The notes under the pieces: generated by a model | Seen by the model: only the letters and a program-made list of their open reading frames with translations | What the model was told of the DNA's origin: nothing | Databases searched by the model: none | NCBI GenBank assembly: GCA_050696075.1 | Contig: JBOGUF010000064.1 | Coordinates: forward strand, 1 to 9,962 | Direction: 5' to 3' | Length of the DNA stretch: 9,962 nt | Source: JBOGUF01 sp050696075 | Lineage (GTDB): Bacteria; Chloroflexota; Chloroflexia; Thermomicrobiales; UBA6265 | Translations under genes and position numbers: made by a program | Shown here: piece after piece, positions 1 through 6,959 of the stretch | Layout of the letters: each line of letters begins with the position of its first letter | How positions within the stretch are numbered: position 1 is the stretch's first letter

Positions 1-65
1 GGCGGACCCCGCCCCGACGACGAGAGCGGCACCCAGTTTCATGCAAATGCAGGGGGATTGTTCCA

Positions 66-848
66 ATGACACACCTGAACAGGCACGGCGACGCGGCGAG
101 AATCGAACCAATTATCCAAGCTGATGACGTCATCAAGACCTACGACACGGGGAGCACCCGGATCCAAGCGCTACGAGGCATCGACTTCGCGGTGCAGCGG
201 GGCGAGATGGTGGCGGTGATGGGACCGTCCGGCTGCGGCAAGACGACCCTGCTCAACTGCCTCTCCGGCCTCGATACGGTCGACAGTGGCGAGATTCACC
301 TCGACGGCCGGGACCTGGCGCGGATGGCCGACAAGGAGCGGACAGCCTACCGCGCCCAGCGCATGGGCTTCATCTTTCAGGTCTCCAACTTGCTGCCGGT
401 CCTGAGCGCGGTCGAAAACGTCGAGCTGCCGCTGCTCGTCTCCGGCATGCGTCCGAAGGAGGCGCGGCAGCAGGCGACGGCGGCACTGGCAAGGGTCGGT
501 CTGGAGCAGTGGGCCGGTCATCGCCCTGCTGAGCTCTCCGGCGGCCAACGCCAGCGCGTCACCATCGCCCGCTCGCTCGTCAACGACCCGGCCATCGTCT
601 GGGCCGACGAGCCAACCGGCGCCCTCGACTCGAAGACTGCCAACGAAATCATGGACCTGATGCGCGACCTCAACGCGCGCGCCGGTCTCACGGTCGTCGT
701 CGTCACCCACGACCCCGGCGTCGGCGACCGCTGCGACCGCATCGTCCGCATGCGTGACGGCCTCGTTGAGCCGTTAGCCGTGAACGAGCCGTCAGCCGTC
801 AGCCATCAGCCGTCAGCATTTCGCGAAGCGTTAGCGGCCAGCCATTAA
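66..848 (+). CDS. ABC transporter ATP-binding protein, MacB/LolD type
   Basis: This 260-residue protein is the nucleotide-binding subunit of an ABC transporter of the MacB/LolD/FtsE class, which powers FtsX-like permeases in lipoprotein, peptide or drug extrusion rather than import. All ATPase motifs are intact: Walker A GPSGCGKTT (53-61, Lys59), Q-loop Gln105, signature LSGGQ (157-161), Walker B ending in Asp181-Glu182, and the switch His215. The ATG at 66 has a good Shine-Dalgarno (AGGGGGA, 51-57) 8 nt upstream. The partner permease starts 62 nt after the stop, so they form one operon. The family normally ends soon after the RIVRMRDG segment. Here about 26 further residues are encoded by a heptanucleotide repeat and its flank, so the tail is probably non-functional. 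The substrate cannot be read from the sequence. Confidence 0.95.
   Translation: MTHLNRHGDAARIEPIIQADDVIKTYDTGSTRIQALRGIDFAVQRGEMVAVMGPSGCGKTTLLNCLSGLDTVDSGEIHLDGRDLARMADKERTAYRAQRMGFIFQVSNLLPVLSAVENVELPLLVSGMRPKEARQQATAALARVGLEQWAGHRPAELSGGQRQRVTIARSLVNDPAIVWADEPTGALDSKTANEIMDLMRDLNARAGLTVVVVTHDPGVGDRCDRIVRMRDGLVEPLAVNEPSAVSHQPSAFREALAASH
769..821 (+). repeat. Heptanucleotide array, unit AGCCGTC
   Basis: There are seven degenerate 7-nt units: AGCCGTT, AGCCGTG, a 4-nt interruption, then AGCCGTC, AGCCGTC, AGCCATC, AGCCGTC and AGCATTT. The array lies inside the 3' end of the ABC ATPase gene and encodes its last part, followed by about 25 nt of unique sequence up to the TAA. It also holds two copies of AGCCGTCAGCC, each complementary to the segment at 886-896, so a long-range stem in the ATPase-permease junction is possible. 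Confidence 0.85.
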
Positions 849-885
849 TCCAAGAGCCCGTAGTCAAACGAAGCAAATGGCCAAA

Positions 886-898
886 GGCTGACGGCTAA
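886..898 (+). repeat. Inverted copy of the AGCCGTC repeat
   Basis: GGCTGACGGCTAA is the reverse complement of TTAGCCGTCAGCC. Its first 11 bases pair perfectly with 787-797 or 794-804 of the upstream array. It abuts the Shine-Dalgarno AAAGGAG (897-903) of the permease gene. Folding of the mRNA between the two could affect translation of the permease, or the pair may simply be the two ends of one repeat element; the sequence does not decide. Confidence 0.7.
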
Positions 899-910
899 AG
901 GAGACCCGAC

Positions 911-3904
911 ATGAACGAGATCTTCTCGATTCCAATGGCCGCGATCATGGTTGGATTGCTGATTGCGCTCGGGGCCTGCCTGTTGGCGGTGGCCTGGGTA
1001 GCGTGGCGGCGGCCCGTCATCTTCAAGCTCGGCATCCGCAACATCCCCCGCCGTAAGGCTCAGACGGGCATCATCGTCGTCGGGCTCATGCTCTCGACCC
1101 TGATCATCGCCGCCGCCCTCGGCACCGGCGACACCCTCAACCACTCGATGACCGCCGATGCCTATGACAGCCTCGGCCACGTCGACGAGCTTGTGGTCTA
1201 CGGCCAATCGGCCAACGACCCCGGCGCCGACACCAATGACACGACTCCGGCTGGGTCCCTGACGCTCGTCGAAGAGGCGCTCGCCGGCGACGACACCGTC
1301 GACGGGATCATGCCGCTGCTCGATGCACGCGTGCCGGTCGTCCACGAGGCCGCCCGCCTCAGCGAACCGGACGTCGTCCTGACCGGCATCGACCCGGCGC
1401 GAGTCGAGCAGTTCGGCGGCCTCCAGGATATCGACGGCGGCGCAATCGACCTGGCCGCTCTGCCCGCGGGCGCGGTCGTCCTCAGCGAAACCGCGGCCGA
1501 CGAGATCGAGGCCGCACCCGGCGACACGATCCGCCTCTTCTTCAACAATCAACCGGTCGAGCTGACGGTCGCCGCGATCGCCGAGAACGGCTATCTGAGC
1601 GGCGTGCGCCAGGGCGCGACCGCCGCCGACGAGCTGCCCGGCATGGTGATGCCCCTCGACCGGGTGCAGGCGCTGACGAATCAAGCCGACCGCCTGAGCG
1701 CGGTCGCGATCTCGAACGCCGGCGAGGTGCGTGGCACGCTCGACCTCACGGACGCGGTCATCGAACGCCTCGCGCCCGCCCTCGAAGGGCAATTGCTCGG
1801 CATCGACCCGATCAAGCAAGACCGCGTCGACAACGCCACCAGCTTCGCCGAATCCTTCACCAGCATCTTCATCCTCTTCGGCCTCTTCTCGATCGCGGCC
1901 GGTATCCTCCTCATCGTCCTCATCTTCACGATGCTGGCGGCGGAGCGGCGGTCGGAGATGGGGATGGAGCGCGCGGTCGGCATGCAGCGCGGCCAGTTGA
2001 TGCAGCAGTTCGTCAGCGAAGGCACGGGCTACGCGATCCTGGCCGGACTCGTCGGCACTGCCCTCGGCGGCGTCGCCGCGATCGGCATCGCCTACGGCAT
2101 CCGCCTCCTCTTCGGCAACATCGTCTCGATCGACCCCTACGTCTCGCCGCGCAGCATGATCGTCGCCTACTGCCTCGGCGTCGTCATCACCTTCATCACC
2201 GTCGTCGCCTCCTCCTGGAAGATCAGCCGCATCAACATCGTCGCCGCCATCCGCGACATCACCGAGGTCACCAGCCCGCGGCGGAAGACGCGCACGCTCG
2301 TCTGGGCCGGCGTGCTCGGGCTGCTCGGCGGGCTGCTCGCCGTCTCCGGCGCCACCTCCGAAACGCGGTCCATCTTCATGCTCGGGCTCAGCCTGCTGCC
2401 CTTCGGCGTGGCGCTGATCCTCCGCTACTTCGGCGCGGCCGGCCGCCCTGTCTTCTCCGCCGTCAGCCTGGCCTTGTTGGTCTTCTGGCTGCTGCCCCAA
2501 GAGCAGTTCACGCGGATCTTCGGCGACTACGACGCCGACCCGGCCGTCTTCTTCAGTGGCGGCATCATCATGGTGGTCGCCTCGACGATGCTCGTCATCC
2601 AGAACACCGACCTGCTGCTGAAGGGGGTCACGGCCCTCGGCGGCGTGGTGCGCTCGAAGCTGCCCGCGGTGCGGACCGCCGTCGCCTACCCCGGCGCGAA
2701 CCGGGGCCGCACCGGCATGACGATCGCCATGTTCAGCCTCATCGTCTTTGTGCTGGTCATGGCCACTACGATCAACCGGAACTTCGTCAACCTCATCCTC
2801 GGCGACGAGGCCAACGCTGGCTGGGACGTCCGCGCCGACGCCATGAACGCCAATCCCCTCGACGACTTCGCCGGCACATTGGCGGCGGCGGGGGTCGAGA
2901 CGGACCAATTTACTGCCGTCGGCACGACGACCAACCCGAGCACCGCCGGCTCGCAAGCCCGCATCGCCGGCGCCGACGACTGGCGCACCGTGCGCGTCCA
3001 GGGCGTCGACGCCGACTTCCTCGCTCACAGCGAGCTCACCTTCCAGCAACGGGCCGACGGCTACGCGTCGGACGAAGCGATCCTCGAAGCGCTCCAGAAC
3101 GAGCCGAGCGTCGCCGTCGTCAGCGCCACCGTCGTCTCCGGGGGTGCGCCCTGGGACGACGCGGGCGACGCGCTCCGCCTCGATCAGATCGACACCTCGG
3201 CCGACACCTTCGCCCCGATCACCGTCGACCTGGCCACCTCCGGTGGGCAACCGCAACCGGTCACGATCATCGGCGTCGTCGACCGCGCCGTCGGCAGCCT
3301 GAACGGCCTCTACGCGCCCCAGAACACGATCGACGCCTTCTACCCGCGCCTGGCGATGACCTCCTACTACATCGCGCTCGACGACCCCGACCAGGCCGAC
3401 GACGTCGCCAAGGATATCGAAGCCGCCCTCCTCGCCAACGGTGTCCAGGCCGTCTCGATCGCGGACCAGCTCGAAGAGGCGCAAAGCTCCTCAACCGGCT
3501 TCTTCGCCATCCTGCAAGGGTTCATCGGCCTTGGCCTCTTCGTCGGCGTTGCCGCCATCGGCGTCGTCGCCTTCCGCGGCGTTGTCGAGCGCCGGCAGCA
3601 GATCGGCGTCTTGCGCGCCCTCGGCTACCAGCGGTCGATGGTTTCGCTCAGCTTCCTGATCGAGACGCTCTTCATCGTCGGCATGGGCATCCTCTCGGGC
3701 TCGATCCTCGGCATCTTCGTCGCCCGCAACTTCTTCCTCAACGACGAGGACGCCGCCGCATCCGGCGGCATCGACTTCGTGATCCCCTGGCTCAACATCC
3801 TGCTCGTCGTCGTGGCCGCGATCGCGTTCGCCTTGCTGATGACCTGGATCCCCGCCCGGCAAGCATCCCGCATCGCGCCCGCCGAAGCGCTCCGGTACGA
3901 GTAG
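911..3904 (+). CDS. ABC transporter permease, FtsX-like, large form
   Basis: This 997-residue membrane protein is the permease partner of the ATPase upstream. It has hydrophobic segments near residues 10-32 and 53-73, followed by a MacB-type extracytoplasmic region. A first FtsX domain covers about 307-450 (three helices, with the cytoplasmic ERRSEMGMERAVG segment), then comes a block of about four helices (460-566) and a helix at 600-625. A second extracytoplasmic region precedes the C-terminal FtsX domain (863-997), which has the family-typical ERRQQIGVLRALGYQ loop and ends PARQASRIAPAEALRYE. The internal duplication fits permeases that carry both halves in one chain. The ATG at 911 follows AAAGGAG with good spacing. 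The family moves lipids, lipoproteins or peptides out of the membrane; the substrate here is unknown. Its stop codon lies in the next heptanucleotide array. Confidence 0.93.
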   Translation: MNEIFSIPMAAIMVGLLIALGACLLAVAWVAWRRPVIFKLGIRNIPRRKAQTGIIVVGLMLSTLIIAAALGTGDTLNHSMTADAYDSLGHVDELVVYGQSANDPGADTNDTTPAGSLTLVEEALAGDDTVDGIMPLLDARVPVVHEAARLSEPDVVLTGIDPARVEQFGGLQDIDGGAIDLAALPAGAVVLSETAADEIEAAPGDTIRLFFNNQPVELTVAAIAENGYLSGVRQGATAADELPGMVMPLDRVQALTNQADRLSAVAISNAGEVRGTLDLTDAVIERLAPALEGQLLGIDPIKQDRVDNATSFAESFTSIFILFGLFSIAAGILLIVLIFTMLAAERRSEMGMERAVGMQRGQLMQQFVSEGTGYAILAGLVGTALGGVAAIGIAYGIRLLFGNIVSIDPYVSPRSMIVAYCLGVVITFITVVASSWKISRINIVAAIRDITEVTSPRRKTRTLVWAGVLGLLGGLLAVSGATSETRSIFMLGLSLLPFGVALILRYFGAAGRPVFSAVSLALLVFWLLPQEQFTRIFGDYDADPAVFFSGGIIMVVASTMLVIQNTDLLLKGVTALGGVVRSKLPAVRTAVAYPGANRGRTGMTIAMFSLIVFVLVMATTINRNFVNLILGDEANAGWDVRADAMNANPLDDFAGTLAAAGVETDQFTAVGTTTNPSTAGSQARIAGADDWRTVRVQGVDADFLAHSELTFQQRADGYASDEAILEALQNEPSVAVVSATVVSGGAPWDDAGDALRLDQIDTSADTFAPITVDLATSGGQPQPVTIIGVVDRAVGSLNGLYAPQNTIDAFYPRLAMTSYYIALDDPDQADDVAKDIEAALLANGVQAVSIADQLEEAQSSSTGFFAILQGFIGLGLFVGVAAIGVVAFRGVVERRQQIGVLRALGYQRSMVSLSFLIETLFIVGMGILSGSILGIFVARNFFLNDEDAAASGGIDFVIPWLNILLVVVAAIAFALLMTWIPARQASRIAPAEALRYE

Positions 3905-3938
3905 GCGGCAAGGCGATAGGCGACAGGCGACAGGAGGA
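3903..3938 (+). repeat. Heptanucleotide array, unit AGGCGAC
   Basis: The units are AGGCGGC (plus one A), AGGCGAT, AGGCGAC, AGGCGAC and AGGAGGA. The array starts inside the TAG of the permease gene. Its last, diverged unit is the Shine-Dalgarno sequence of the next gene, 7 nt before its ATG. This is the same unit length as the arrays at 769-821 and 6566-6614, with a related purine-rich unit. Confidence 0.8.
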
Positions 3939-3945
3939 ACAGGTC

Positions 3946-4515
3946 ATGGTACTGGGGTTTCCGATTCACGGCGACTTTGCCGGCACGGTCGCGGTTGTGA
4001 CGGGTGGGTCGCGGGGGCAGGGGGCGGCGATCTGTCGCCTCCTGGCTGCCCGCGGCGCGGCAGTAGTCGTCTGTAGTCGGGAGGAAGCGGGAATTGCGGC
4101 CGTGGTCGCCGGCATTCGGGCCAAGGATGGACGGGCGATCGGCGTCGTCGCCGACTGCACCGACTCCGCCGCGATCGAGCGCCTGCGACAAAGTACGGAG
4201 GAGGCGTTTGGACCGGCCGATGTCCTGGTCGCGTTGGCGGGCGGATATCGACAGGCGAGGCGGTCCGGCGACGACGATCAGTTCCCGGTCGCCGCGCACT
4301 TGAACGCGACCTTCCTGACTGTGAAGAGCTTTCTGCCGGGGATGGTTGAGCGGCGGCGCGGCGCGATCGTGACCCTGCCGACCGTCGCCGTCTTTGCCCG
4401 TCACCTTGCCCGGTCTGTCGCCGATTACGGGGTGCGCGTCGAGCAGGTCGCCGCGTCGCCCCTACCTTCCTGGGTCGCATTCGAAACCAGCGGCGATGTC
4501 TTGCAGCCGGCGTGA
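3946..4515 (+). CDS. SDR-fold protein lacking the catalytic YxxxK helix
   Basis: This 189-residue protein begins as a short-chain dehydrogenase/reductase. It has the cofactor-binding TGGSRGQG motif (19-26), the beta-alpha-beta start of a Rossmann fold, a weak NNAG equivalent (ALAGG) and an Asn in the AHLNATF helix. Family members are normally 240-260 residues. After the GAIVTLP strand (139-145) the chain jumps at about residues 146-151 straight to the end of the next helix (ARHLARSVADYGVRV), so the usual Ser and the YxxxK motif are absent. A second jump near 172-178 removes the segment between the VNAVAPG-like turn and the C-terminal strand. No frameshift hides the missing parts. It is either a decaying gene with two in-frame deletions or a non-catalytic SDR. 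The ATG at 3946 is fixed by AGGAGG just upstream. Confidence 0.75.
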   Translation: MVLGFPIHGDFAGTVAVVTGGSRGQGAAICRLLAARGAAVVVCSREEAGIAAVVAGIRAKDGRAIGVVADCTDSAAIERLRQSTEEAFGPADVLVALAGGYRQARRSGDDDQFPVAAHLNATFLTVKSFLPGMVERRRGAIVTLPTVAVFARHLARSVADYGVRVEQVAASPLPSWVAFETSGDVLQPA

Positions 4516-4582
4516 TTCCCCGGCTCGAGACCGGTAACATGAAGATCGATCAGCAGTGCTAGAAATAGGAAGGAGCGCACGC

Positions 4583-5017
4583 GTGAACACCACTTCGACG
4601 CATTCGCCGGTCAACGGCTTCACCCTTTGGGTTCGCTACGCCCTAATTGCGGTCTGCATCTTGTTCCTCATCGGCGGCGTGGTCCAATTCTTCCTCGCCG
4701 GCCTCAGCGTCTTCGACGGCCCGGAGTATTGGAGCGACCACGTCGATCTCGGCCGCATGCTCGGCTTCCTGACCTACCTTATGCCGATCCTGGCGCTGAT
4801 CGGCCGCGTCGGCATGCCGCGTATCGGGCACGCCTTCGTCGTTGCTATCCTCTTCTTCGTCCAGTCCTTCCTCGCCAACGTCGATACCGGCTGGGTAGCC
4901 GCCTTCCACCCCCTCAACGGCCTTGTCCTGATGGGAGCCGCCTCGTCGCTGGCCTCCAATGTCAGACGGCTCGGGCAGCCGGAGCAGGGGAACCCACCAG
5001 CACCAGCCGTGCCCTGA
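4583..5017 (+). CDS. DUF6220-like four-helix membrane protein
   Basis: This 144-residue integral membrane protein has four predicted helices, near residues 16-40, 57-75, 82-100 and 108-126. Conserved-looking features are an SDHVDLGR segment before helix 2 and FHPLNGLVLM in helix 4, the pattern I associate with DUF6220 proteins; the histidines give it a cytochrome-b561-like look, but haem binding is not shown. I chose the GTG at 4583 because a strong Shine-Dalgarno (AGGAAGGAG, 4567-4575) sits 7 nt upstream. An ATG at 4556 in the same frame would place that site inside the gene. Function is unknown. It lies ahead of two DUF2231 membrane proteins but is separated from them by about 210 nt with a repeat hairpin, so shared transcription is uncertain. 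Confidence 0.82.
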   Translation: MNTTSTHSPVNGFTLWVRYALIAVCILFLIGGVVQFFLAGLSVFDGPEYWSDHVDLGRMLGFLTYLMPILALIGRVGMPRIGHAFVVAILFFVQSFLANVDTGWVAAFHPLNGLVLMGAASSLASNVRRLGQPEQGNPPAPAVP

Positions 5018-5031
5018 CCCCGCTCTCTCCC

Positions 5032-5110
5032 CGTCATTCCGAGCGAAGCGAGGAATCGTCCCGTCACGGTAGCGACGGCGAGATTCCTCGCAAGCTCGGA
5101 ACGATGGGAT
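5032..5110 (+). repeat. Intergenic palindromic repeat, CGTCATTCCGAGC family
   Basis: The left arm, TTCCGAGC..GAGGAATC (5037-5057), and the right arm, GATTCCTCGCAAGCTCGGAA (5082-5101), are nearly perfect inverted copies. The 24-nt middle holds its own stem, CCGTC (5061-5065) with GACGG (5074-5078). The CGTCATTCCGAGCGAAGCGAGGAATC theme resembles small dispersed repeats seen in many environmental bacterial genomes. It occupies most of the gap between the DUF6220-like gene and the DUF2231 pair and could end or stabilise the upstream transcript. Confidence 0.8.
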
Positions 5111-5122
5111 GTCGTCGTTGCT

Positions 5123-5146
5123 GCCTCGCCGCCTCGCCGCCTCGCC
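5123..5146 (+). repeat. Octanucleotide tandem repeat GCCTCGCC x3
   Basis: There are three exact 8-nt copies of GCCTCGCC in the 213-nt non-coding stretch 5018-5230, between the palindromic repeat and the first DUF2231 gene. The rest of that stretch (5147-5230) shows no gene or clear promoter. Confidence 0.75.
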
Positions 5147-5230
5147 TCCCCCGTTCGGCACGGCACGCGACATGCGAGGATCGCCCCCAACGGACTGCCG
5201 TGTTTCGCAGCATGCGCGATGGGTGGGGGT

Positions 5231-5746
5231 ATGAAGAACCTGCTCCAGGGCTCGTGGCTTGGGCATCCCTTACATCCGGCGATCGTCCACATCCCATCGG
5301 CGCTCTGGCCGGCGGCGATCGTCTTCGACGTCCTGACCCTCTTCGGCGTCGGCGGCAACCCGCTGGTGCGGGCCTCGTTTCTCGCGATCGCGGTCGGCTT
5401 GATCACCGCCGCGGTCGCGATCCCGACCGGCCTCGCCGATTGGTGGGGGATCAAGCGCGGACGGCCGGCCTGGCAACTTGGCCTCTTCCATCTGATCCTC
5501 AACGCCTCGGCGACGGCGCTCTTTGCTGCCAGTTTCCTCTTCCGCCTCGACGGTTGGCGCACCGACGATCAAGTCGGGGTCATCCCTTTCATCCTGGCCA
5601 TCCTCGGCGCGGGCGCCCTGGGTCAGGGCGGCTACTTCGGCGGCAAGATGGCGTTCGACTACGGCATTTCGGTCGCGCGCGTCTCCAAGGACGAGTGGCG
5701 CGAGACGGCGGAAGCAGGCGGCGCCCGGCTGCCGGAGAAGGGGTAG
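5231..5746 (+). CDS. DUF2231 domain membrane protein
   Basis: This 171-residue membrane protein has the DUF2231 pattern: GHPLHPAIVHIP at 11-22 leading into helix 1, further helices near 45-65, 83-103 and 115-135, and GLADWW at the end of helix 2. The histidine-rich entrance resembles haem or metal sites, and members often neighbour redox proteins, but no biochemical role is established to my knowledge. The ATG at 5231 (MKNLL) is preferred; an ATG four codons earlier (5219) is also possible. The only ribosome-binding candidate is a G-rich stretch (GGGTGGGGG) that sits very close, so the start is uncertain. The next gene begins 4 nt after the stop and is a paralogue with the same fold, so the two are almost certainly co-translated and may act as a heterodimer. 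Confidence 0.87.
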   Translation: MKNLLQGSWLGHPLHPAIVHIPSALWPAAIVFDVLTLFGVGGNPLVRASFLAIAVGLITAAVAIPTGLADWWGIKRGRPAWQLGLFHLILNASATALFAASFLFRLDGWRTDDQVGVIPFILAILGAGALGQGGYFGGKMAFDYGISVARVSKDEWRETAEAGGARLPEKG

Positions 5747-5750
5747 CGGC

Positions 5751-6866
5751 ATGCACTACGTCAAGGCTGTCCTCCAAGGGCGCCCCTTCGGCACCCCTCT
5801 CCACGCCATCGTCATCCACTTCCCGATTGGCCTCTTCCTGCTCGCCGTCATCTTCGACCTCTGGGCCGCCGCCTTCGACGGTGGGAACGAGGCGGTGCGG
5901 GCAGCTTTTGCCTGCATCGTCTTCGGCATCGTGACCGCCCTCGTCGCCGCCGTACCTGGCTTCGCCGACTGGTGGGAAATCCGCGCGGACCACCCCGCCA
6001 AGAAGACCGCGACCACCCACATGGCCCTCAACCTGATCGCGGTCGCCCTCTTCCTGGTCAGCGCCGCGCTGCGGATCGGTGAGCGGGATGCCGCCGACAC
6101 CCCGACCCTCGCCGTCCTCACCGCCCTTGCCGCCCTCGCCGTCCTCGGCTACTCCGGCTACCTCGGCGGTACGCTCGTCTACGCCTCTGGCATCGGCGTC
6201 GGTCGCCACCGCCGCTCAACCAACATCCCGGAGCGGACGCTTTCCGTCACGGCGAAGGGCCTCGATGCCGGCCGCTACGTCCCGGTGGCAGCGGATCACC
6301 AACTCGGCGAAGGTGAAACGCTGCGCGTCGACCTCGACGGCACGATCGTCACCATCGCCCGCGCGAACGCCACCCTCTACGCCGTCCAGGAGTTCTGCAC
6401 CCACCGTTTCGGCCCGCTTTCCGAGGGCAAGGTCCAGAACGACCAGATCGAGTGTCCCTGGCACCGGTCCTGTTTCGATTTGCGGACCGGGAAAGTCACC
6501 AACGGCCCAGCCAAGGTGGACCTGAAAACGTTCGACGTCATCGCGCTGAACGGCACGATCTACTTGCGGAAGGCGGAAGGCGGAAAGCGGAAGGCGGGAG
6601 ACGGGAGACGGGAGGAGCAAGCGGCGGAAGCGGTTGCCGCGGCAGACGACGTCTGGCAAACCATCAAACCGGGCGACGAGCTGATCTCCGCGAAGGGCAT
6701 GCCCGCCGGCCGCGTCGTCGCCGTCCTCCCCGACCAGCTCGCCGTCACCCAGGGCGAGTTTCGCCCGACCGTCTCCTACGTCCATCGCTCGTCCGTCGTC
6801 GGCCGCGACGAGGGCCGCGTCCGCCTCGACATCGCCGCCGACCAAGTCCACTACCGCTGGGGTTAG
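5751..6866 (+). CDS. DUF2231-Rieske-DUF2171-like fusion protein
   Basis: This 371-residue protein has three parts. Residues 1-155 are a DUF2231 membrane domain with four helices, paralogous to the protein just upstream (GTPLHAIVIHFP against GHPLHPAIVHIP; GFADWW against GLADWW). Residues about 172-272 are a ferredoxin-type Rieske domain with CTH (Cys216, His218) and CPWH (Cys235, His238), all four [2Fe-2S] ligands present. After a repeat-encoded Arg/Lys/Glu/Gly linker (272-288), residues 300-371 resemble the DUF2171/PRC-like small barrel. With four helices, the Rieske domain should lie on the same side as the N-terminus, probably the cytoplasm. An electron-transfer role at the membrane is inferred. 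The ATG at 5751 follows GGAGAAGG and lies 4 nt after the previous stop, indicating coupled translation. Confidence 0.88.
   Translation: MHYVKAVLQGRPFGTPLHAIVIHFPIGLFLLAVIFDLWAAAFDGGNEAVRAAFACIVFGIVTALVAAVPGFADWWEIRADHPAKKTATTHMALNLIAVALFLVSAALRIGERDAADTPTLAVLTALAALAVLGYSGYLGGTLVYASGIGVGRHRRSTNIPERTLSVTAKGLDAGRYVPVAADHQLGEGETLRVDLDGTIVTIARANATLYAVQEFCTHRFGPLSEGKVQNDQIECPWHRSCFDLRTGKVTNGPAKVDLKTFDVIALNGTIYLRKAEGGKRKAGDGRREEQAAEAVAAADDVWQTIKPGDELISAKGMPAGRVVAVLPDQLAVTQGEFRPTVSYVHRSSVVGRDEGRVRLDIAADQVHYRWG
6566..6614 (+). repeat. Heptanucleotide array, unit GCGGAAG, inside a gene
   Basis: There are seven contiguous units with no interruption: GCGGAAG, GCGGAAG, GCGGAAA, GCGGAAG, GCGGGAG, ACGGGAG and ACGGGAG, 49 nt in all. 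The array encodes the charged linker between the Rieske domain and the C-terminal barrel of the fusion protein. Since 49 is not a multiple of three, the present frame depends on the exact unit number. Confidence 0.88.
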
Positions 6867-6873
6867 GCCACGA

Positions 6874-6922
6874 CGTCATTCCGAGCACCCCCTACCCGTC
6901 ATTCCGAGCTTGTCGAGGAATC
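6874..6922 (+). repeat. CGTCATTCCGAGC repeat, two copies
   Basis: A short copy (CGTCATTCCGAGC, 6874-6886) is followed after 10 nt by a longer copy (CGTCATTCCGAGC plus TTGTCGAGGAATC, 6897-6922). They match the left arm of the repeat at 5032-5110 in the same orientation. Together they fill the start of the gap after the Rieske fusion gene, so the DUF2231 pair is flanked on both sides by this family. Confidence 0.8.
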
Positions 6923-6959
6923 CGTCCCTGAATGAAGACGCCGTACGCGAGAACCAGAT

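Noticed and set aside
1..42. Possible start of a divergent - strand gene, reading MKLGAALVVGAGSA from position 42
   Set aside because: It resembles the start of a signal peptide, but only 14 codons are visible and no ribosome site precedes it. A + strand frame ending at 69 is equally possible, so nothing is called in 1-65.
845..3484. Open frame of 879 codons on the - strand opposite the permease gene
   Set aside because: Its product is almost only Asp, Glu, Arg, Gly, Ala and Val, as expected from the antisense of a GC-rich gene. It has no domain and lies opposite a clear FtsX-like permease.
5032..5110. CRISPR-like palindromic repeat
   Set aside because: The copies are not regularly spaced, have no unique spacers of constant length and no cas genes are nearby; they fit dispersed intergenic repeats.
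4627..5934. Open frame of 435 codons on the + strand across the membrane-protein genes
   Set aside because: It overlaps two well-supported membrane proteins in another frame, runs through the repeat hairpin, and gives an Arg/Pro/Ser-rich product without any fold signal.
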